Source of the DNA: JAPPKS01 sp963667895
GTDB lineage: Bacteria > Poribacteria > WGA-4E > PCPOR2b
Assembly: GCA_965223985.1 (NCBI GenBank)
Contig: OZ245030.1
Location: 1,426,001-1,490,000 of the forward strand
DNA length: 64,000 bases
Direction of reading: 5' to 3'
Positions 1 to 7,644 of this stretch are shown piece by piece (the first letter of the stretch is position 1; each line of letters opens with the position of its first letter). Under the pieces are notes generated by a model. That model saw nothing but the letters and a program-made list of their open reading frames with translations, did not search any database and had not been told where the DNA came from. The position numbers and the translations under genes were made by a program.

Positions 1-126
1 GTTGCGATTGTTCACGATTCCGATAACAATCGCATAAATGAAGGCATAATGCGCCCGCATCAATTCAGTGAATGCACCTTCGTCCCCCGCTTGGGCACGA
101 GAAATGAGCGTATCGTCGTTCGTCAC
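1..126 (-). CDS. ECF sigma factor, N-terminal part (runs off window start)
   Basis: Reading from a GTG at 126 towards position 1 gives about 42 residues that match the start of sigma region 2 of the complete paralogues at 4285-5733 and 11186-12619, including the signature RAQAGDEGAF and a following YAIVIGIVNN-like segment. No in-frame ATG lies upstream: the codons before GTG are ACG and ATA, then a stop. The paralogue at 11186-12619 also starts with GTG in the same context. The 3' part lies outside the window, so whether it carries the membrane and C-terminal domains of its relatives cannot be seen; the shared upstream block suggests it does. Confidence 0.85.
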   Translation of the reverse strand, partial: MTNDDTLISRAQAGDEGAFTELMRAHYAFIYAIVIGIVNNRN

Positions 127-156
127 CGTTATTCATTCCCTTCCATCTACTCTATA

Positions 157-197
157 CAGAACACAGTTTCTGAGATTATTCTAGCGCTTTTTTGGAG
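157..197 (-). promoter_or_regulatory. Conserved upstream block of fusion-sigma genes (copy 1)
   Basis: Read on the minus strand this block has an A6 run, then TAGAA, an A-rich stretch ending in TC, then CAGAA. It aligns base for base with the blocks upstream of the sigma genes starting at 5733 and 12619, and lies about 30 bases from the start codon in all three. A shared promoter, possibly recognised by the sigma factors themselves, is the likely reading. The exact -35 and -10 elements are not assigned. Confidence 0.5.
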
Positions 198-202
198 TAT
201 TC

Positions 203-260
203 AACTGTCTGGATCAGGATTTTCAGGATTAAAGGATTCTCAGGATAACAGATTTTCCGC
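203..260. repeat. Dispersed repeat A, copy 1
   Basis: A 55-58 base element beginning AACTGTCTGGATCAGGAT, followed by a stretch with GGATTAAAGGATT and ending CAGGATAACAGATTTT. Near-identical copies lie at 3122-3178 and 7518-7575. Each copy sits directly beside one of the ggcgaatgg hairpin terminators, so repeat and terminator appear to have moved or duplicated as one unit. Confidence 0.85.
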
Positions 261-270
261 GAGCTGAAAA

Positions 271-302
271 TAAAAAAGGCGAATGGATTGAACCATTCGC
301 CT
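271..302 (-). terminator. Rho-independent terminator of the sigma-M16 fusion gene
   Basis: A perfect 9-bp stem GGCGAATGG/CCATTCGCC (278-286 and 293-301) with a 6-base loop is followed on the minus strand by a T-rich run at 277-271. It lies 55 bases downstream of the gene ending at 357. Four more copies of this hairpin occur after other units of the array. Confidence 0.85.
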
Positions 303-356
303 CGTGAAGTCTCGGGGGATTCGGTTGCGGGTTGGTAAAGAGCCCCGTTTCTACTA

Positions 357-3029
357 CTAATAAATAATTTCATAAATCCGCCATGCGCCATTCTCTTTTC
401 GCATCTTCAAAAGCGTATCTGGTGGTGCCGGCATCTCTATTATCGGCATCGGTATTCTCAATTGGAAGTGGAATTCATCGCCGACAAATTCGCTGCTCAC
501 AATCTCTGCCATAATAAACGCTGCTTCAATCATCGGATGCGCCGCCATGTCCTTCATCATCTGAATCACACCGTCCGCCATCACTTTTGTAAGCTCATGA
601 TTATCTATATCTACAATTTGATGTGCCAGAAACCCACCGCTAAATATGCCCATAACACTTTTTACCACTGCTCGGGCGGTGCCTGTCACATAGGAGAGCA
701 TCGCCTCAAGGTCAAGATTTCTGAATGCCTCTACATAAGCGTTCATCACCTCTTCGGCGGATGCATTGGTGTCGGTTGTCCCTGGGTTGGTTTCGGATTC
801 TGACGGTAGTTGAGAGGTGTCCACCTCCGATACTTCGATTTGAGCGAAGGTGTTCTCCCCAACGATGACGGTGTCGCGCTTTTCTGGCGAGAATACACTC
901 GCCGCCAAGTATTGCATGTCTGCATCGGTGACACGCTGGATGGCATCACGCAACTCGCTGCCATTCAGTTTCAGTTGATACCGACGACCGGTGCTGAAAG
1001 CTAAACCGTACAGATTTTGCATCCACATGGCATCCGGCATCTCAACTGTGCCCAACATTGCCATTGAGTTGAGCGTTTGCTGTTTATCCTCCGGCATGAG
1101 TTTCGGCGTCAGTGCCATGTTTAGGCGTTGGTCGAGTCGATCCAGTGCGGACTCAATGCCTTCTTCAGATAGTAGGTCGGTTTGAAGCACCAGCGTGGTG
1201 CCATCGTCCAGCGGTGTGAAATACACAGGCTGCACTTTGCCCGGCTGAAAGAGATATTGTGTGCTTGCCCACAAACGCGAAACGACTATCAGGAACGGCG
1301 CGTATTCCTTGCTCCCGGGCGGTGGTGCGGCAGATCCAATCGCTGCGACGTCGGTCATATATTGATTCCCCCCAAACATTCCAGTGAGAAACCGTATCTC
1401 GCCAGTCTTCGCTTCAGATTTGGGCGGCTTTGTGGGCGGCGATACTCCGGGCGAGATTTGACTGAAGTTTTGGTGAATTAACCTTCGCGCATCGGCAACG
1501 TCAAACCCGCCTGCGATGGCAAGTACGGCGTTGTTCGGCTTGTAGTAATCCTGCCAAAACTGCTGGAGTTCGTCGAGCGTCATAGTCTCAATGTGATCGG
1601 GCGCACCGCCGAACCGTCCGCCTTCGGGGATGGGGTGCAACTGAGCTCGCACACTGTTTATACCAACCAGCGACGGCACGCCACTATACATGTTTCTCAA
1701 CTCTGACAATATGCGAGGCACCTCACGATTCAGATCGGTTTCGGTGATGCGCAGATCGTTCATGCGGGCAGCCGCATCCTTCAACTCCGCAGCGAATTGT
1801 TCTGCTTCGACGACGCCCGCAAAAACAGTGTAGTCGGTCCCTGTTTGTGCGTTCCAGCCAGCAACATAGCGTTTCTGAAGTTGCATGGCGTCGCGTGCTG
1901 GCGTGTCGCCCGCTGTGGCGGTGCAATACAAGTGTTCGAGCAGGTGCGCTCTGCCGGACTTCCCGAGCGGGTCGTGGTCGCCCCCCAAATCGAACAGCAC
2001 AACAATCGCCACTTGGTTTGATGAGGGAACGGGGCGTAGAATGACTGTTAACCCATTGGCTAGTTTGTACGACGCCGGTATCTCGGTCTTTGAATTTTTA
2101 ACATTGGCAGCGTTCATCTGACGCGGTTGCTCGGGCGAATTGCCGACAACCCCCGTTCCGCGTTCACCAAGAACCGTCGGCGGTTTAGACGCCTCGACCA
2201 TGAGTTCAACTGGAATCTCTCCAAACATTGACATCTGGATTTCGCTGGGAAGCGGCGAACTGGTCAAATCGCCGGGCGTAGCGACTGGACGGAGAAATTG
2301 ATTGAAAAGCATAAAGGTTAGAACGATCCCGACTGTCGCTGAACCGATGAACGGAAGCAACGGCTTGGTTGAAATTGGTTGAACTTTGGTTGATTTAATG
2401 GCTTCGACGATTCGGAACGTAAAGCCTGGCTGTAATTTTTTCTCTGCAAATGTGGTGTCTATCATCGTAATTAACTCCTCCTTCAGTTTGGTTCTGGCTC
2501 GCATCAGCCGCTGGTTGACGGTGTTGACAGAAGTCCCCAAAAACCGCGCAATCTCTTTGCTGCTCAGACCACCAAGATAGTAGAGCGTCAACGTCTGTCG
2601 ATAGATTTCGGGCAATTGATTTATCGCTTCACGGATGGATTCGGCTGCGGATTCGCTTCGATGGGCTTCCATTGAAGGCGCATCCCAGAGTGTCGCATCT
2701 TGGTCTTCGATGTAGTCTCCATCCAGACGGCGTGCCCGTGATGTGAGACAATTTTTGCACGAATTAACGGTAATCGAGAACAGCCACGCCAAGAAATAAT
2801 CCCGTCGCTTGAGGGTAGAGAGCTTCCGATAGGCTTTAATAAAAACCTCTTGAGTGATGTCCTCAGCATCGTGGAAGTTTCTAAGCTTTGTGTAAGCGAG
2901 AGCGTAGACACTCGACTTGTATTTATCAACGAGCAAGCCAAACGCCGCCGATTCTCCATTAACACATTTTCCGATGATGTATCCATCTTCTGTGTACACG
3001 GTTCTACTCCTCTCACTGAATGGCTTCAT
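357..3029 (-). CDS. ECF sigma factor - TM - M16 peptidase - NTF2-like fusion
   Basis: An 890-residue protein with four parts. Residues 1-190 are an ECF sigma factor: region 2 contains DAEDITQEVFIKAY and region 4 contains GLSSKEIARFLGTSVNTVNQ. A single hydrophobic helix follows at about 225-246. Residues 320-745 resemble an M16 zinc peptidase, with the inverted HxxEH motif visible as HLLEH at 362-366. The last 130 residues (VMNAYVEAFRNLDLEAM to WRIYE) are the NTF2-like domain shared with the neighbouring sigma fusions. The sigma part should be cytoplasmic and the peptidase and NTF2-like parts outside the membrane; this topology is inferred. The linker and membrane segment differ from those of the other array members. 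A typical ECF factor is about 180-200 residues, so this one is more than four times that length. M16 enzymes often act in pairs, and no second M16 domain is visible here. Confidence 0.88.
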   Translation of the reverse strand: MKPFSERSRTVYTEDGYIIGKCVNGESAAFGLLVDKYKSSVYALAYTKLRNFHDAEDITQEVFIKAYRKLSTLKRRDYFLAWLFSITVNSCKNCLTSRARRLDGDYIEDQDATLWDAPSMEAHRSESAAESIREAINQLPEIYRQTLTLYYLGGLSSKEIARFLGTSVNTVNQRLMRARTKLKEELITMIDTTFAEKKLQPGFTFRIVEAIKSTKVQPISTKPLLPFIGSATVGIVLTFMLFNQFLRPVATPGDLTSSPLPSEIQMSMFGEIPVELMVEASKPPTVLGERGTGVVGNSPEQPRQMNAANVKNSKTEIPASYKLANGLTVILRPVPSSNQVAIVVLFDLGGDHDPLGKSGRAHLLEHLYCTATAGDTPARDAMQLQKRYVAGWNAQTGTDYTVFAGVVEAEQFAAELKDAAARMNDLRITETDLNREVPRILSELRNMYSGVPSLVGINSVRAQLHPIPEGGRFGGAPDHIETMTLDELQQFWQDYYKPNNAVLAIAGGFDVADARRLIHQNFSQISPGVSPPTKPPKSEAKTGEIRFLTGMFGGNQYMTDVAAIGSAAPPPGSKEYAPFLIVVSRLWASTQYLFQPGKVQPVYFTPLDDGTTLVLQTDLLSEEGIESALDRLDQRLNMALTPKLMPEDKQQTLNSMAMLGTVEMPDAMWMQNLYGLAFSTGRRYQLKLNGSELRDAIQRVTDADMQYLAASVFSPEKRDTVIVGENTFAQIEVSEVDTSQLPSESETNPGTTDTNASAEEVMNAYVEAFRNLDLEAMLSYVTGTARAVVKSVMGIFSGGFLAHQIVDIDNHELTKVMADGVIQMMKDMAAHPMIEAAFIMAEIVSSEFVGDEFHFQLRIPMPIIEMPAPPDTLLKMRKENGAWRIYEIIY

Positions 3030-3121
3030 TTAGTAAGACAATGCAAAAGACCGAAAAATTACACGGGTGGACAATTTCTCGGCAGAAAGAGAGGATTATT
3101 AGCGGGGTGTATCTGTTGCCA

Positions 3122-3178
3122 AACTGTCTGAATCAGGATTTACTGGATTAAAGGGTTCTCAGGATAACAGATTTTTCG
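3122..3178. repeat. Dispersed repeat A, copy 2
   Basis: Begins AACTGTCTGAATCAGGATTT and ends CAGGATAACAGATTTTTCG. Nearly identical to copies at 203-260 and 7518-7575. It lies between the start of the sigma-M16 gene and the terminator of the next gene. Confidence 0.85.
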
Positions 3179-3185
3179 ACGGTTG

Positions 3186-3221
3186 AAAAGAAAAGAGGCG
3201 AATGGGTTGGAGCATTCGCCT
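3186..3221 (-). terminator. Rho-independent terminator of the duplicated-repeat secreted protein gene
   Basis: Stem AGGCGAATG/CATTCGCCT (3196-3204 and 3213-3221), followed on the minus strand by a T-rich stretch (CTTTTCTTTTC). It lies about 180 bases past the stop of the gene ending at 3404. It belongs to the same hairpin family as the other array terminators, with changes in the loop. Confidence 0.75.
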
Positions 3222-3403
3222 GATGCATCGGGGCAAGGAAACTCCTCATACAATTGTTGTCAAGACTTTTCTGAACTGTTAATCGGTATTATGGCATTAT
3301 TCAGGGGAAGCCATGTTGAAATTGAAGAGCATCTTCTGCGTATTATGGGTCCCCTGGCGTTTGAGCAATTTGCTTATAGGTTTAAGATCTTTTATTGCGG
3401 TTT

Positions 3404-4177
3404 TTAAATTTTCAATCTCCTTGGCAGCTTTTCAGGTGAATGGTCTTTCAGCATCTGCTTTTTTAATTCGAGAAGCCGAATAACCTCTGGAAAGGTGGCT
3501 TCTTTCTCACAAGAAAGACGAAAAAAGAGTTCCTCCCATTCTTTTGTGAGGGGGTGTCCATGAAACGCGAGCGCGCTAAATGAGGCAAGTTCCGCGCGTG
3601 CGGCTTCCGGGTCCGTGGGGAGCAGTTCATGAAATGCTTTGTAATGCTCTTGCCCGGTCTTGGTGTCCGAGTCCTTCTCTGTTTTTGACGGCTCTTTCTG
3701 CTTGTCCTGTTCTCGCGTTTCAAGAGTTGGCTCTGCACCTTCACACATCTTTTCCAGTTCATCGTAGTGTTTCAGTATTTTCCGGTGGTGTTGTATCTGT
3801 TTGGTATACTTTTGGGCATTGATGCCCGTTAGCATTCGGATTTCCAATTCAGACACCCGTTTGAGATCCGAAAGATGTTCAGTACCTTCTCGACTCAGGC
3901 GAAAGTAGAGGGCCACCCACTCTTCAGCGAGCGCCTGTCCGCCAAACAGTTTTTTTGCAACGTTTTGGAGTTCGGTGCGTGCCACTGCCGGGTCGGTAGG
4001 GAGACGATTCTTAAATGTGTCGAGGTACTCTACCCAAAGCGTGTCGTCTATCCGATACGGTTGAGAACGTGCAGGATTCGGGTATGGGGTTTCTGTGGAT
4101 TCACCTGAATCACCAAAAGAAAAGACTCCGATACTGCAAAAAGTTAAGCAGAGCAAGCGAATGATTATATACCTCAT
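3404..4177 (-). CDS. Secreted protein with two internal repeats, function unknown
   Basis: A 257-residue protein with a hydrophobic N-terminus ending near FCSIGVFSFGD, which looks like a signal peptide. The mature part holds two related segments of about 80 residues. Each starts with a stretch like FKNRLPTDPAVARTEL or FHELLPTDPEAARAEL, continues with a segment ending EEWVALYFRLS or KEWEELFFRLS, and closes with L-x-ELxxxML. An acidic, lysine-rich linker (about 135-170) separates them. The helical, TPR-like look suggests a protein-binding role, but no known family is recognised. It sits between two sigma-fusion genes on the same strand. Confidence 0.75.
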   Translation of the reverse strand: MRYIIIRLLCLTFCSIGVFSFGDSGESTETPYPNPARSQPYRIDDTLWVEYLDTFKNRLPTDPAVARTELQNVAKKLFGGQALAEEWVALYFRLSREGTEHLSDLKRVSELEIRMLTGINAQKYTKQIQHHRKILKHYDELEKMCEGAEPTLETREQDKQKEPSKTEKDSDTKTGQEHYKAFHELLPTDPEAARAELASFSALAFHGHPLTKEWEELFFRLSCEKEATFPEVIRLLELKKQMLKDHSPEKLPRRLKI

Positions 4178-4284
4178 GATTCACTCCTTTTGAGGAAGGT
4201 GGATTGCCGTCAGTGTAACGGTGATGAAAGCACCGTAGATACGATATGTTTAAGCGTCCTGACACTATTGGATAAGGTTGCGCG

Positions 4285-5733
4285 CTAGTCTAATGTCTCA
4301 CTCTCGTAAACCCGCCACACGCCATTCTCTTTTCGCATCTTAAAAAGTGTATTCGGTGCGATGACTTCTGAGACTTCTATCCCTGTGATCTTCGGCATTT
4401 CCGGCGTTGGTCCTCCCAATTCGAAGTGAAATTCATCGTCGACATATTCGCTACGCATAACCTCTGGCTGACTGATAGATTTAAGCCACCAGCTCCGTAG
4501 CTGCCGCTCAATACTCCGTATCTGCTGCTCAGCCATCTCACGCATCTCAACTGGCAAATCCGGCAAATCTCTTAGCCCATCTAGTAGTTCAGCCGGGTCC
4601 ATGATTGAGAATCCATCTGCCGCAGCATTTCCCCAGTCTTCTTTGATACGTCCTGTTGATAGAGAACGTAGCGCTTCAAAGTCAAGATTCCGAAACGCTT
4701 CCATATAAGCGTTCATCACATCTTCAGCGGATTGAGCCGTGTCTTCTGACGTCGCCGACAAGTCGGTGGCATCGTCTTCATCGGACTCCTGATTGGATGC
4801 TGCGTCCGTTGCTAGTTGTGTCGTATCTGTCTCCGATTGTGCGTCTGATTCATCAAGTTGAGCGAAGAAGTCCTCAATCTGCCCCATCTCCTCTGCGGAG
4901 ATTTGCGGCTTGTCTTCACGCAGGGGTGCGGTAACCGCGCCTTTATGCGTGGCATCCCTTTGGGTGACCGATTGTGCGGACTCAGTTGAAGTCACAACCT
5001 CGACCGATGGGGACGAATCCTCTTTCGGCGATATGAACTGGCGTGTCCCGATGAAGGCGAGTACAATGATGGCTACCGCCCCGGCAGTGATTTGCGGTAC
5101 TGTTCCAACTTTCATGACCGTTAGTCCTCCTGAGTAGATTTGTTTGAGTGAGGTTATCGGAGAAACGAACACACCAGTGAGCAGATGACCCAACCGTTTA
5201 GCGAGTTTCTGTTTGGCGCGCGAGAGCCGAACCGAAATCGCTTTGTAAGACAGCCCGTGTGTACTCATTAGTTCGTCGTAGCTCGCGCCGTCAACGTAAT
5301 ACGAGCGTGCAATCTCCCGCTCTTTTGGCGATAGCGTTCCGAGTGCGCGACGAATCAGTTCCCTCTGTTCACGGCGAATCAACTGTTCTTCCGGCGAATC
5401 TTTCGTCCTGACGGTGGGTTTACTGACTTCATCAAGCAGGCTTAATTCGTCAATAGGAACAGTATCAATCCGCTGTTTTCTCAGCCAACTTCGTGCGCGA
5501 TTTCGAGCAATCTCTGCGAGCCAAGTTTTGAATTTTGCCCTCTCCTCATACTGCGCCAAACCACGATAGACGTTTAGAAAAGTGTCTTGGACAATCTCTT
5601 CGGCATCTTGTGGATTATTCACGATTGCAACGACAATTGCATAAACGAAGGGGTGATATGCCCGTATCAGGTCGACAAATGCACCTTCATCCCCAGCTTG
5701 GGCGCGACAAATGAGTGTACTGTCATTATCCAC
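4285..5733 (-). CDS. ECF sigma factor - TM - NTF2-like fusion
   Basis: A 482-residue protein. Residues 1-185 form a complete ECF sigma factor: region 2 includes NNPQDAEEIVQDTFLNVYRG, and region 4 has a helix-turn-helix around YDELMSTHGLSYKAISVRLS. A conserved stretch (LLTGVFVSPITSLKQIYS) leads to one membrane helix at about 214-232 (AGAVAIIVLAFIGTRQF). Then come a low-complexity Ser/Thr/Asp linker, the conserved acidic segment ISAEEMGQIEDFFAQLDE, and a C-terminal NTF2-like domain from VMNAYMEAFRNLDFEAL to VWRVYESETLD. The C-terminal half is probably extracytoplasmic. Residue 207 is a Met preceded by AGGAGG, so a second, sigma-free product of 276 residues is possible. No separate anti-sigma gene is adjacent; the membrane half may take that role. 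Confidence 0.9.
   Translation of the reverse strand: MDNDSTLICRAQAGDEGAFVDLIRAYHPFVYAIVVAIVNNPQDAEEIVQDTFLNVYRGLAQYEERAKFKTWLAEIARNRARSWLRKQRIDTVPIDELSLLDEVSKPTVRTKDSPEEQLIRREQRELIRRALGTLSPKEREIARSYYVDGASYDELMSTHGLSYKAISVRLSRAKQKLAKRLGHLLTGVFVSPITSLKQIYSGGLTVMKVGTVPQITAGAVAIIVLAFIGTRQFISPKEDSSPSVEVVTSTESAQSVTQRDATHKGAVTAPLREDKPQISAEEMGQIEDFFAQLDESDAQSETDTTQLATDAASNQESDEDDATDLSATSEDTAQSAEDVMNAYMEAFRNLDFEALRSLSTGRIKEDWGNAAADGFSIMDPAELLDGLRDLPDLPVEMREMAEQQIRSIERQLRSWWLKSISQPEVMRSEYVDDEFHFELGGPTPEMPKITGIEVSEVIAPNTLFKMRKENGVWRVYESETLD
5113..5131 (-). promoter_or_regulatory. Internal ribosome binding site with in-frame ATG
   Basis: Inside the sigma-fusion gene, AGGAGG (5131-5126) lies 10 bases before an in-frame ATG (5115). 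Starting there would give a 276-residue membrane-anchored protein lacking the sigma domain. The same arrangement occurs at 12017-12035 in a paralogue. It may be active, or a relic of two formerly separate genes. Confidence 0.55.
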
Positions 5734-5763
5734 TGTTCTTCGTTCCTCTCTTGTACCTTAACC

Positions 5764-5803
5764 AAAACGCCGTTCTGCGATTTTTTCTACCACTTTTTTG
5801 GGG
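5764..5803 (-). promoter_or_regulatory. Conserved upstream block of fusion-sigma genes (copy 2)
   Basis: Minus-strand reading gives an A6-G run, then GTGGTAGAAAAAATCGCAGAA and a G+T-rich tail, about 30 bases before the start at 5733. It aligns without gaps to 157-197 and 12641-12684. Shared position and sequence support a common promoter or operator. Confidence 0.55.
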
Positions 5804-5878
5804 AATTCGTGCGTCAAAACCGCCGGTTGGGTGGATGTCCCATTTGAACTCAAGGCGCAGCCTCCGCTCCTGCGGCAA

Positions 5879-6631
5879 CTACAAACCGTTTTTAGCCGCC
5901 CTGAACACAATGTGCCGGTCCTCATATTCACCGCGCGGAAAATGCTCAAGCGGCAAGTCAGCGGGCGTGTAATGCCATGCCGTGCTGTAGCGCGTTCGAC
6001 CGCAGCGATTTTCGTGGCTGCCGTGCAGCAAGTTTGCAGAGAATAACACAACCGAACCGCCCGGCACTTCGACATCAATGGCTTCCGATTCATCAATTTT
6101 AACCCAACTGCCATAGGTGCTAGGGTTCCTGTGATGTGTGGCGATGGCTTGCGATTTATGGCTTTTGGGAACCAGCCGCAGGCATCCATTTCCCCGGTCC
6201 GCGTCTTCGAGGTAAATCCCACAACTCACAATCCGATCCGTGTTCGTGTCGAAGTAGAAGTTGTCCTGATGCCAGTGCACAGACGTTCCGCCACCGGGGA
6301 GCTTTGGGAAAAACTTTGTCCCAAACACGTCAATGGCCGGGCCAAGCAAAGCTGCAACGCGGGCAATGATATCCGGTTCTTTAGCAAGGGCGGCAACACG
6401 AGGATCGAGGACGCAGACGCCTTGAATCTTGTGCAGAAAGCCCGGAATCTGCTGACCGCTATCGTCCATCTCGAATGACCAGTGCGGCGTATCGACAGGG
6501 ATATGTCGGCTTCGCACGACCAATTCATCGAAAACCGACACATAGTAGGAAAGTTTCTCGCCGGAAATGAGCTGCTCAAAAACGAGGTATCCTTCGTCAT
6601 GAAACTGTTGTTTCGCTTGGTCGCTTAACAT
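5879..6631 (-). CDS. Phytanoyl-CoA dioxygenase (PhyH)-like oxygenase
   Basis: A 250-residue non-haem Fe(II)/2-oxoglutarate oxygenase of the PhyH family. The iron-binding HxD is H121-Q-D123 in VHWHQDNFYF, the distal histidine is probably H203 (LLHGSHENR), and an arginine at about 212-214 is placed to bind 2-oxoglutarate. The segment GNGCLRLVPKSHKS is typical of the family. The start is set at the ATG at 6631 (MLSDQAKQQF) because the longer in-frame start at 6730 would overlap the upstream hydrolase gene and adds residues unlike the family. The substrate is unknown. It follows the dienelactone hydrolase gene by 62 bases, so the two may be co-transcribed. Confidence 0.88.
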   Translation of the reverse strand: MLSDQAKQQFHDEGYLVFEQLISGEKLSYYVSVFDELVVRSRHIPVDTPHWSFEMDDSGQQIPGFLHKIQGVCVLDPRVAALAKEPDIIARVAALLGPAIDVFGTKFFPKLPGGGTSVHWHQDNFYFDTNTDRIVSCGIYLEDADRGNGCLRLVPKSHKSQAIATHHRNPSTYGSWVKIDESEAIDVEVPGGSVVLFSANLLHGSHENRCGRTRYSTAWHYTPADLPLEHFPRGEYEDRHIVFRAAKNGL

Positions 6632-6693
6632 CGTTGATGTCTTTTTTCTCCCGAATCGAAACAGCGCCTGTCCCGTCCAGTGATTGCCTTCCG

Positions 6694-7500
6694 CTACAGC
6701 CCCTTGAGCAAATCTACAAATCGCTTCCACGCTTGTCCCACTGCTGCCTTCGCGACATCGTCTGCATCGTCAGCCATCCCGCGTCTGAGGAAGCCGTGAC
6801 CAACGCCGGAATAGATTACCGGCTCATAGCTGATCCCCGCTGCGTTCGCGGCGGCTTTGGTGGATTCGATTGCGGCGTTAATCCGATTGTCGTGCTCGCC
6901 ATAGAATCCGTAGACAGGACATTTAATTTTACGGATGGCTTCACCGGCTGGCGAGGGACCATAGAAGACAAACGCACCAGCGATCGTATCGTCGTTCGCC
7001 GCGAACCGAAACGTTTGCCCACCGCCCCAGCAGAACCCACTGACGGCGACCTTGTCCGTTGTCGAGGGCAGGTCTCGAAGGTATTTCGCCGCCGCCTTGA
7101 GGTCGGCTGTGACTTGATCTGAATCGAGATTCCGAATCGCCCTGCGGACATCGTCGCCGGACTCGAAACTCTCCGTGCCGCCGCCGTCCATGCCTGAAAG
7201 CAGGTCGGGGCAGATAGCGACAAAACCTGCCTCCGCGAGTTTATCGCCGACAAGCCTTATCCAATCGGTCAGTCCGAAAATCTCGTGAATGACAATAACC
7301 GAAGTCGCTTTCTCTTTAATCTCTGGGAAAACGATGAAGGCATTCACGTTCCGCCCTTTGGTCGAAGAGATTTTGACCCATTCGCCATGCCGCGGCGATT
7401 TTTCAAGCTGTTCCTTTGCGCTCGCCGCCAGTACATTGGCTGTCTGACCGAGCATCAAAGCGAGGCAAATCATACACATGAAGTTCGATACTTTCATCAA
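6694..7500 (-). CDS. Secreted dienelactone hydrolase family protein
   Basis: A 268-residue alpha/beta hydrolase with an N-terminal signal peptide (hydrophobic core CLALMLGQTANVLAA). The catalytic triad of the dienelactone hydrolase family is visible: nucleophile C157 in GFCWGGG, D204 in GEHDNRI and H235 in GVGHGF. The family cleaves lactones and related esters; the natural substrate here cannot be told. Export is less common for this family. A GGAG-like ribosome site precedes the ATG. It is probably the first gene of a pair with the PhyH-like oxygenase downstream. Confidence 0.9.
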   Translation of the reverse strand: MMKVSNFMCMICLALMLGQTANVLAASAKEQLEKSPRHGEWVKISSTKGRNVNAFIVFPEIKEKATSVIVIHEIFGLTDWIRLVGDKLAEAGFVAICPDLLSGMDGGGTESFESGDDVRRAIRNLDSDQVTADLKAAAKYLRDLPSTTDKVAVSGFCWGGGQTFRFAANDDTIAGAFVFYGPSPAGEAIRKIKCPVYGFYGEHDNRINAAIESTKAAANAAGISYEPVIYSGVGHGFLRRGMADDADDVAKAAVGQAWKRFVDLLKGL

Positions 7501-7517
7501 TTTATTCTCCTTGTTAT

Positions 7518-7575
7518 AACTGTCTGAATCAGGATTTACTGGATTAAATGATTTTCAGGATAACAGATTTTTCGC
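7518..7575. repeat. Dispersed repeat A, copy 3
   Basis: Begins AACTGTCTGAATCAGGATTT and ends CAGGATAACAGATTTTTCG, nearly identical to 203-260 and 3122-3178. It lies directly upstream of the hydrolase gene and abuts the terminator at 7583-7617. Confidence 0.85.
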
Positions 7576-7582
7576 TGTCTGA

Positions 7583-7617
7583 AAAGAAAAAAGGCGAATG
7601 GATTGAACCATTCGCCT
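7583..7617 (-). terminator. Rho-independent terminator of the third sigma-fusion gene
   Basis: A perfect 10-bp stem AGGCGAATGG/CCATTCGCCT (7592-7601 and 7608-7617) with a T-rich tract on the minus strand, 28 bases past the stop of the gene ending at 7645. It is almost identical to the hairpin at 271-302. Confidence 0.88.
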
Positions 7618-7644
7618 CGTGAAGTTTTGGGATTGGGATTTGGG

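Noticed and set aside
6632..6730. Longer N-terminus for the PhyH-like protein
   Set aside because: It would overlap the upstream hydrolase gene and adds residues unlike the family; the ATG at 6631 fits better.
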